A DNA stretch of 64,000 nucleotides, from contig NC_049986.1 of the NCBI RefSeq assembly GCF_000003815.2, positions 15,339,569 through 15,403,568 on the forward strand, in the 5' to 3' direction. Shown here one piece after another: positions 49,001-57,382 of this stretch (positions within the stretch are counted from its first letter, which is position 1; each line of letters starts with the position of its first letter). A program made the position numbers and the translations under genes. Under the pieces are notes generated by a model that was not told the DNA's origin, made no database searches, and saw only the letters and a list, made by a program, of their open reading frames with translations. The DNA is from Branchiostoma floridae. Lineage: Eukaryota > Chordata > Leptocardii > Amphioxiformes > Branchiostomatidae.

Positions 49001-52000
49001 GGTGTACCTAACTGACAGTGCACAGTTTGACGCCGCCACGCTCGTGTCTAAACCCACAGACGCCACCGTGAGTCCCCTGCACACCGTCCTGATCAGGCAC
49101 GGCTTAAAGACGGGCGATGTTGTTGAACTGTCCGACTTGTCAGCCAAAGTGTCTGTTCCCGGGGCTAACTGCAGTTCCTATACCCACCTCTGTGTGGCGC
49201 TTGAGATACACGGGACGGCAGTGAATCAGACCACGACTGGGGTCTGCAAACCGCTGGGGAGTGGACAAGGCGGAGTTGGGGCACAGGATTGTAGTAAAGG
49301 TACTAGAAGTCTTTTATTGTAGTAAAGGTACTAGAAGTCTTTCTTTTTCCAATATGAGGATCTTAAGTTGCATAAATGTTTGCGTAAAAATGGGACCCCA
49401 TCGTCATCATTAATTCACAAATCTGACTAGCGACCGTTTTGCAAAGGACAAGCATAAAAGTTAACGTCGTTATCTATTCCTTCGCAGTGTTAGGGACGTG
49501 CAGCGTCACATGCGACGCCAATGCGAACTGCATCAGGGCAGACGACGGTAAAGCGAGCTGCGCATGTGCATCAGGGTATACCGGGGATGGCACAGTCTGC
49601 TGGGGTGAGTATCCGACTTTGAAATTCTAGACGAGAATTAGAGGGAATTATGCATATTTCTTACTTAGCATGAAAGCTCATCTGTGTGGGTAAAACCCAC
49701 CTCGGAGTCCCAACTTTCGTTCAACACAAGCAAATTGCTTACCTCGAATTTTCGAGGTAACTGATTTGCTTATGTAGAATGAAAGTTACAAACTCCAATA
49801 CACATTTCTTGCTCATTTGTTACTACAGAAGACTTAAACAATAAATATACAAAGCACTGTCATCAAACGGCAAGCAAGCTATACAAAAAAAAGATTGAGG
49901 AAATTACATATGGATATTAATCTATCACTCTAATATTCACTCAAAGATCTTCCTTTGCTCCCGGTATCCCAAACTACAGACGAAGACGAGTGCAGGAGCG
50001 CTCCTTGCGCCGATGTCTCGAACTCCAGGTGCGTGAACACTGTCGGGTCGTACCATTGCGCGTGCGTGCCGGGGTACGTCAAGACTGGTGGGGCGTGCAG
50101 AGCCGTGATGTCGTTCCAAGCAGACGTGCGGTTCTTCGCCTACAACTACACAGACGCCTACTCGAACAGGAGCTCCGCGGAGTATAGGCAGTTAGCAGAT
50201 ATCTACTTAACAGAGGTATGGCTTTGTTCAGTGCATTTTATGATATTTAACGAGTAGCTTCGTTATGAACCACAGTTCCATATAAAGCAAATTTCAAGCT
50301 TGTAACTCCTACAGGGAAAACTATTCTGACCTCACAGATTGAGAGACCTCTACTTTCTGAGAGTTGTCTACTTAACGTGTTTGACGTGTACATACTAGCA
50401 TAGAGTGTAGAGAAAATGTACGGTAAGCTTTTTTGTCGTGATATTCGTGACTACATATATCGTTATTAACGTTAGTAGCTGATGTGATAACCCAATATCT
50501 ATATATACGCAGATGACAAGCCTGTACCTAGCCAGCCCCCTAGCGACTGTCTTCCGAAGTGTGGAAGTTCTGGGATTCCGGAAAGGCAGTGTGATCGGCA
50601 CCCATGCAGTGAATGTGGCAGAGGGTAGCGGACAGACGGCAAGTGCCGTCAGCACAACCCTGCAGAACGCCATCCAGTCGGCAGGGGGCACCACTCTACA
50701 GATGTCTTCAGAGGTTACAGTCACAGGTAAGCGAAAAATAATAAAAAAATAGAATGTTACTTGCCTTGGTAATCACACCCTCGACGTCAACCAAAGAAAA
50801 AGAAACTTGCCATAAAATCTTAAACGCCAGTAGAGCCCACACGGCCTTATGTCAGCATTCAAAACCATTTTTCGTGATAGAATTCTATAGCATAGTCTAT
50901 AGCAAATAATGCCGATCTGTAGTATGAAAAGTATCGTGTGAAATGCCAATCCGTAGCATGAAAAGCATAGACTTAATTTTCTTCAAATCAATCCGGTTGA
51001 AAAGAAGGACTGAAATGCGGTATGCTGTTACTAGGTGCCCGAAAACTGTAACATTTTCCGACATGTATTTGCACAGATTATGACGAATGCGGCCCTGACA
51101 GTAACGAACCATTACTAGGTGCCTGGAGACTATAAAAGTTTTCCGATATGTGTTTTTTTCACAGATTATGACAAGTGCACAAGCTCGGACAGTAATGAAC
51201 ATTTTCCGATTTTTTTTCACAGATTATGACGAGTGTGCGAGCCCGGACAGTCACGACTGCAGCCCTGACGCCAGGTGTGAGAACCAGGTGGGCGGGTTCA
51301 CCTGCGTGTGTCGCACGGGCTACCAGGACAGGTCACCTCAGGACAGGCCGGGAAGGAAATGCTACAGTCAGTAATATCTCTTCTCTATATGACCGAATTT
51401 ATTTCGGAGGAAGAAATAGGGAGTAAGAAAACAAGCGGTAAAGAAATTACAGACAAGAAGAGTGCAATGTTGCCGAGAATTAAACTGGTTTGAATAACTA
51501 TGGCGGGAATACAGAAATGTCTTTCATTCTTTATAAAATCTTTTAATTCTTTAATTCTGTATAAACATTTATTGTATACAGAAATAGAAGAAGCTTACTC
51601 ACCTAGATATTTCATTTCCAGACTCAACCCTTGTTGCCGGGGTTACCTTAGGGCTGGTGGCTCTAGCGCTACTTATCATCGTCCTGGCTGTCTGCTGTTG
51701 TCGGAAGAGGAAGAAAGCTGAGGTAATTATAGCGTCACAACTTTTACACTTTTCCCCAAACTCCAACAACCATCGTTTGATGTAGCAACAATTTGCCGTA
51801 AGGTCGTGTTGATTTGATCATACAGATGACATCCTCTGGAACTACCCACCCCCCAACTGATGCAAGCGTGTGAATAAAGAAATGGCTTTAAAAGTTGCCT
51901 TCATTATGAAATTCAAATGGTCAGGAAGGTTGAACAGATGACAATTAGAAATAGTTGAAAATAGATGTGTGGGAGAATGTTATCCATATACTCAAATCAT

Positions 52001-54063
52001 CATGGCCTAACTATAGAATAAGTAGAATTGTACACTGCACTGCGTTTCAAAGTAGATGCCCTATGTTTGACACTTGCTGCTTATCACTTTTGGGAAGTCG
52101 TTTTTTCTGCGTTTCACACAGTTCACCAACATAACATCACTGCATGTGTGTTATTTGTTGTTCAGCCTGTTGGAGTAGGAGACCTTGTTTGGGGGAAACA
52201 GAGCGTGCGGGCGTTCTGGTGGCCAGGCGAGGTGGTGCCGGGAAGGAACGGGAACTCGCTCTGGGTCCGCTGGTTCGGACTCAACACCTTCTCTCCGGTG
52301 AGTTTTGCGTGATGAAAGGAACGCACATTGTGTCATAAAAATTTCATAGCGGTTGTAGGGTTACCAAGAAGTACTAGTAATTCATCTTACAATACTGGGT
52401 TACGAACCTCAAACGGATTTGTACGTAAAATGTTTGCCAGTAATATTTGTATCTGCCCAGTACATCGTAATAAGCAAACGGGTTAAATTTTCGTAACATC
52501 AGTCATGTTTTTGTCAGCTTGCGTTTATCATTTTTTGTCTTATCTGCTGATTGATTATCACCCTTTGACCCTTTCCTTCAAGATCACAATTGAGATATGC
52601 TTGATTTATTGTCAAATATGTCAAGACCTTATTGCACTGCACTCAACCGCTTCCTATGTACAGTCGTATACTTTAACATGGCGTAGACATTACTATATCC
52701 TTCACATTTTATGTTTTTTTACCAGGTCAGCGAACTAAAAGTTCAGAAGTTCCAGTCGCTGGAGCAACACTACGACTCAGAAGCTAACGAGACAATGCAG
52801 TCCTACCGCGAGGGTTTGAACAGAATTATGGAGGTACGTCAAAAACTTTTCCTCGTTCACTCCATAGTAGTTTGGCCTTGGTACTCAACGCCATCCACAC
52901 ATAACGGTAACGACGTAAAGGGAGCAAAACCTGTTCCTAGTGCTGAATACCATCTACATATAGGCGTATAGGCCTTTTACATAAAGTGAATACCAACCAC
53001 ATATAGTATGGTAAGATGCACTGTCCTTGGTGCTGAACGCCATCCGCACACATGAGTAACAACATTAAGGCAACAAGACCTGTTCTTAGTGCTGAATACC
53101 ACCCACATATTGGCATACAGGCCTGTACCTTGTGTTGAAGTTGAGTTGAACACCGACCACATCCAGTACATTAAGTTGCCCTGTCCTTGGTGCTGAACAT
53201 CATTCGCTGACGGCATACAAGGGAACAATACACAGACGTTTTTTCTAGTTCTGAACGCTGTACGTACATACTAGTAGTAGTATTGGAAGGCCCTGTCCTT
53301 GGTACTGAACATCGGCCATACGGGTGAACAGACCTAAGCGTTACTAAGTGTGAGTTTTGAAAATGAAAAATGATGTTGTCTTCTATGAAATATACTTCAA
53401 ATCTTCTGCATGCTTCATTACAGAAAAAGAATTCACAGCGAAGGGACATGTACGAAATGATATCGGGCAATGAGGTAAGTGCTTTAAGGGAAATTGTGTC
53501 GTTGGGATTAAGAAAAATTTAAGACGTCTACATTGTTATTCTGTCTGTAAAGTTTTCGCATGAATAGCAAATTAGAACACAACCGTTTTAATCACTTATA
53601 AACGTAATTCTCCTTTTGCCCAGTTTGTTCCGTTGTATGCAGAAACCGTTTTGGACGACACCGCACCTCCAGACGAAAATGCGTACCAAGACGTCATCAA
53701 TGAATATCAGCGGGTAAGTAATAAAGAATATTTTTCGAAGTCACATTACCCGGTATGTATGCCACAGCAATTAAGAACTGCTCTAACAGATGTTCGGAGG
53801 GAGGAGCAACTATGTTCAAGATTTTTTTTATCTAAACATAGCCACTGACATCGTTACCTCAGATTAATTCTTTTGACATAGGGTGCAATATAGTATCTGG
53901 CCGTGTGCAATTGAATGTTTAAATGATGAATTTTTTTCATTTAAAGCTGATGTTACCCCCTTCTTCGGGACCAATGGACGAGTCCACTGCTGAGGCGCAT
54001 GCTTACACCAACGGTGCCATCCTTCTGGACGAGGGCCCATACCGAGAAATGGAAGTTAGATGA
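46037..54063 (+). CDS. Type I membrane protein: mucin-like repeats, EGF, SEA, transmembrane helix and cytoplasmic PWWP domain, 1039 aa
   Basis: Exons: 46037-46112, 46889-48175, 48449-48597, 49002-49299, 49488-49604, 49980-50215, 50513-50726, 51223-51366, 51622-51722, 52166-52297, 52726-52833, 53424-53474, 53624-53713, 53947-54063; all GT/AG, in phase, 3120 bases. Domains: signal peptide 1-22, Thr/Ser/Pro repeats to about 454, a beta-rich segment 455-600, EGF 604-642, calcium-binding-type EGF (DEDECRSAPC) from 643, SEA to about 792 with FRKGSVIG, EGF 793-840, transmembrane helix 844-866, RKRKK, PWWP 877-954, and a tail with YQRL, YTNG and YREM. The extracellular part resembles membrane mucins; the PWWP resembles DNMT3. 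I know of no family with this combination. The main doubt is whether exons 1-9 and 10-14 form a single transcript; phase 0 on both sides of that junction allows it. Confidence 0.75.
46889..48175 (+). repeat. Mucin-like exon with 33-bp (11-residue) tandem repeats
   Basis: Exon 2 of the membrane protein is a single 429-codon exon made of Ser, Thr, Pro, Ala and Val. From about 47010 to 47690 the unit LGTSAPVVTPS recurs about twenty times, with occasional 8-residue short units (MSLGASAPVV). It is dense in potential O-glycosylation sites. The repeat also keeps the opposite strand open for 351 codons, a by-product of its codon pattern. Confidence 0.85.
48661..48830 (+). mobile_element. SINE, family D, partial copy
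   Basis: It shares GTACCTGACTTCGGT and GGGGAAGTAAAAG with 61371-61545, and GGATGGACT-type and CTGCCTCAAAA words with 55146-55495. The head GACCGAGTGGCTACGC is tRNA-like. It lies in the intron after exon 3 of the membrane protein. Confidence 0.45.
49289..49344 (+). repeat. 28-bp tandem duplication that copies a splice donor
   Basis: ATTGTAGTAAAGGTACTAGA followed by AGTCTTT occurs twice, head to tail. The first copy holds the exon 4 end AAAG|gtacta at 49299; the second holds an identical donor at 49327. Only the first keeps the reading frame with exon 5. Confidence 0.8.
49667..49753 (+). repeat. Dispersed repeat, family C, copy 2
   Basis: It matches 39618-39705 at both ends. Here the second half extends into a palindrome, CCTCGAATTTTCGAGG, with further mirror pairing outward (AAGCAAATTGCTTA against TGATTTGCTTATG). 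It may be the centre of a foldback element. Confidence 0.5.
50513..50726 (+). other. SEA domain exon with predicted self-cleavage motif
   Basis: The SEA fold runs from about 50100 in exon 6 through this exon. The codons at about 50576-50599 read FRKGSVIG, close to the FRPGSVVV of MUC1, in which the chain breaks between Gly and Ser. The equivalent bond here is Gly746-Ser747. Family knowledge says such domains stay together non-covalently and can release the ectodomain under strain. Confidence 0.7.
51035..51222 (+). pseudogene. Two decayed partial copies of the third EGF exon
   Basis: Before the functional exon at 51223 the block AACATTTTCCGA, pyrimidine tract, CAG, ATTATGACGA(A/G)TG(C/T) occurs twice more (exon-like starts at 51077 and 51166). 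Each copy has the acceptor and the first 30-36 exon bases (DYDEC-type start), then reads into intron. No donor follows. These are tandem duplications of an intron end plus exon start. Confidence 0.7.
51622..51722 (+). other. Transmembrane exon with polybasic juxtamembrane stretch
   Basis: It encodes NSTLVAGVTLGLVALALL, then IIVLAVCCCRKRKKAE. The helix covers about residues 844-866. Three cysteines at the inner edge could be palmitoylated, and RKRKK is both a stop-transfer signal and a candidate nuclear-import motif. If the following intron were retained, the frame would close after 21 more codons at about 51786, giving a short-tailed form. Confidence 0.85.
52166..52833 (+). other. PWWP domain exons of the membrane protein
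   Basis: Exons 52166-52297 and 52726-52833 encode GVGDLVWGKQSVRAFWWPGE, then a loop, LWVRWFGLNTFSPVSELKVQ and a helix ending YREGLNRIME. This follows the DNMT3 PWWP pattern: GDLVWGK, WWP, WVxWFG, FSxVS, then a helical bundle with YR. The motif's central tryptophans (892, 893) and Trp910 are present. PWWP domains read methylated H3K36 together with DNA. Confidence 0.85.
52871..53320 (+). repeat. Degenerate intronic minisatellite, units about 47-65 bp
   Basis: Words of the form CCTTGGTGCTGAACGCCATC or GTTCTTAGTGCTGAATACCA recur about eight times (near 52875, 52930, 53026, 53081, 53130, 53182, 53247, 53297), often followed by CACATA. It fills the intron between exons 11 and 12 of the membrane protein. 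Confidence 0.6.
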
Positions 54064-57000
54064 ACAAATTAGAAGACAGTTCCAGGATATTGCCTAGTTC
54101 CTTATTAAGTAGAGATATGTGTTGAACAGGTATTAATGTCAGCGTCCCACTAGTGACTGAAGTCCTGAGAAATTTTGTAACACTATAGTTTTGTATTGTT
54201 ATGTAGTATTGTTCACTTGTGCATACACATGTACTGTTGTAGTGTAGGCAGCCGTTGTGAAATAGATACTAGTACGAGGTAATGTAAGCGTAGACTATGA
54301 AGCGGAAATTCGCCTAACTTTGTAAATACTTTTATCAAGTTTCCCATGTTAGTAGTGACTGTGTGTTTTGAAGCCAATAGAAATCTGAATGGTAATCTGT
54401 GTGGTGTGTGTATGCTTCAAAGGGCAGGTGTTTGTATATTGTATGTACATGACACAAACAAAAGTATCAACAATTGTGAATGAGTCGTGATTTATTGGAA
54501 GATGGTTCGGGTACATACATGGATGTGCTGTAGATTTAAAGCCGAAGTCGCTAGAAGAGCAGTACTAGTCTTAGATGCTTTCACAAAATGTGCAAATAAG
54601 GTCAAACATCAAAACACACAAAGTTGTAAATGGCATATCCAGAATCTTTAACTGGGATATAAAGTCTACTCCACACCTTTTAATCAAAAAGCCAAGACAC
54701 CAGTGAATGCTTTTTTGAACCACACGACACGTTTTAAACCCTCTCTGGTGCTAGTTGGTACAACACCTGTGCAGACCACAGCATTTATACGTCCACCTTA
54801 TGTAGTAAGGCAAGAAGAACAACAAGGAGACGGTCAGAAATGGATTGCTTCTGGTGCGCAGAACGTTTACGTGTCAAAGTTATTCAAAAGCGTGTGTCTT
54901 CTATGTTTCATAATTTCTATCATACACAATTCGGCATTGCGTACATGCTAGTTCTGTCCGTGGGGCTGAAAAGGTCACAAAACAATATGGGCTAACAAAG
55001 GGTCTGCCATATCTAATTGCCTTGTTTTCTATCCCTGTTTATACCCCCAGACTTACCTTATATAGAGTGTCGGAAACAAAGTAATAAAGGTTCGACAACA
55101 ACATGTGATATTCTGGTGATGTTTGCGATGTACACATTGGGTGTCTGAGTGTTTAGGCGAGCGGACACGAGATCGAAGGGCACGGGTTCGATTCCTGTCG
55201 TTCCTGGCTAGACGCTGTGTCCTTAGAAAGGGCAATTTTCACAACTCTCCTGGCTCCTAGCCTCTACCAGGTTCCACAGGTCGCTAAAAGAATAGTAATG
55301 ACCAAATAATACCCTTATTCGGCCAGGCGGGAGTCTGGTAGAGACTACCTCACTTCACCCATGTGTAAAAGTGGGAACATGACTTCCGTAAAAAGGCGCG
55401 GTAGAAAGAGAGGGATGGACTCTGCCTTCCGGATCCAATACAATAGATAACAGTGCATAACAACCCACTGCCTCTACTGCCTCAAAAGGCGACTATTTTT
55501 ACACAATGGATGAAAGGTATGTCGGCACGTCGCACCCTCATAAAGAGCGTTATCGATCCTTCCTTATCCACCTCTGCTTTATATAAATGCGTTCTTATCA
55601 TCCATTTATGGCGCCAGCAGTACAAATCAAACATTTACACACGGAGAATAGTCTCCCGATATCTTGTTACCAGGGCACTGTTGACATGCTTGACGGGTGG
55701 TGTGATCTTCGGAACTTTGGTCCGCGCGTACGTGGTCATATTCACACAGGTATTATATACACAGAACACGCTTAGCGTTCTACTGGTCAAGGTCATCTAC
55801 ATACAGAACCTGGATTTTGATGACAAAGCTCTTTGTTGGAACCGTTTGGTTGGAAGGGTTTGGTGTGGTAGCGGAACGCTCCTTCTTGCTGCCTAAGCCT
55901 AGTCTCTACCAGACTGACTACACTGGCTATTATAGGGAGGATAATTTGCCAGGGGAGGTTTGCTACCAGAGGAGTTGGCCGGTCGCGCAACCGGAGGGGA
56001 AACATGAACCTTAGAGTGGACTGACTCCAATGGCCAATAAAAGCATTTTCTCGATTTTTTTTTGCCGAATTCTACTTTCCACGTACCCCGTAGGACGGCC
56101 TGATGGAGGCTAGCCTAACCCTGTGACCAATGCAGACTTGGTACCAAATAACTAAATTAGCAGGACGAGGTTACATCTATCGGCATGATTACACATATTC
56201 GAGCCCATTTGCCAGTCTTTTTTATTTCGATGGGGGTAAAAAAGTTGTGGCGTGCATGCCAAAATATTTCCAGTCTTCAGATGTTTATACCGCATCTAAA
56301 GACGCAAAAATAATCTAATGGGACATGTACATTGCCTCTTTTACACGTTTTGTTCTCTAATGTCAACGTATCCAACAACACAGGCACATACCAAACAATA
56401 ACAATTGAAATTTATGACCGTAGTATCTGCGTGGGTTCTACATACACATGTCATCTGTAGGTCTAGACGACTGCGTCAGAGACGTTTCCGACAAACAGAG
56501 ATGTAATATACGAGGAATGCTGTCGGTATTCTGTACACGGCATTGTTCATGGCATTGTCCGATGAACATCCCAGATATCGAGTCTGTCTTTAAACTCAAC
56601 GGTTAGTGACGATAGCTCTGTTTTACTTCTCTGTAGGTACAATTAAGTTTGGACCATACTACCAGAAGAGTTATGGGGGGGGGGGGTGTTGTCCTATGAT
56701 CGAGAATCGAGAATATAAGGAATGGTGTAAGAGTAAAAGAACATGGAAAATCGTAAATAATGACAAACATTAAGCCGCAAGAAAGCAACCCGTCAAAGCC
56801 GTCAATTTTCCAATTCTACTCTGATTTGATATTATCCATTATGCTGGCAATATGTGCCTATAGCCACAGGAATGGAAAGACCCTAGGTCTGGGGTAATGT
56901 AAGGTGAAGATGATAATATTTAATTTCGTTATTTTTCTACTTCGGTGAGCTTTTGATAAGCTTTCATGTTGTGTACGGGCTTTGAAGTAAGTTAAGTCCT

Positions 57001-57382
57001 CCGATTGGCCCATGTCTCTTGGGAGTGCATGTATGTAAACTAAACAGGGTCGGTTATATGTAGGGTCTTCGTATTTGTTATGATTAAGTCAGTCGCAACA
57101 CTCAATGCTGAAGACCTGGTCTCACTCCACAGCACTTCAGGTCAAGGGTCACAGTACACCTGTCAGTCGACTGACCCTTTAAGTAACGATAAACAGGGGA
57201 CTCTGGTCGGTAAGTGGAGTAACAGAGCGCCAAAAAGGCTTTTTTGTCACCCATACAACATTTTTGCGGTTTCCGACAGGGTAGAACAACCCTCGAAGGT
57301 CTCCCACTTGACGAAAGTTGTGGGAAGCGTGTCAGTGAAGTATTGCGCTGATAGACTTCTCTTCTACAGGCATTCATATGGC
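54064..57382. other. Intergenic region with repeats
   Basis: No coding exon is supported between the membrane-protein stop and the signal-peptide exon of the SOUL gene. It holds the presumed 3' UTR (no clear AATAAA seen), a SINE with a nested element at 55146-55495, an inverse copy of foldback family B at about 55895-55985, and a poly-G run near 56677-56687. The frame at 57080-57472 contains the real start exon but its upstream part is not convincing. Confidence 0.45.
55146..55495 (+). mobile_element. tRNA-derived SINE, family D, interrupted by foldback family B
   Basis: The head has a perfect B-box, GGTTCGATTCC at 55185-55195, followed by CTGTGTCCTTAGAAAGGGCA and later CTCACTTCACCCATGTGTAA, which match 61371-61545. 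Between these, at about 55250-55352, lies a family B element (CTCCTAGCCTCTACCAGG to GGAGTCTGGTAGAGACTA). The SINE is therefore older than the nested insertion. Confidence 0.55.

Noticed and set aside
55146-55220. tRNA gene
   Set aside because: The B-box is perfect, but no cloverleaf with a paired acceptor stem can be built, and the sequence continues into a SINE body shared with other copies.
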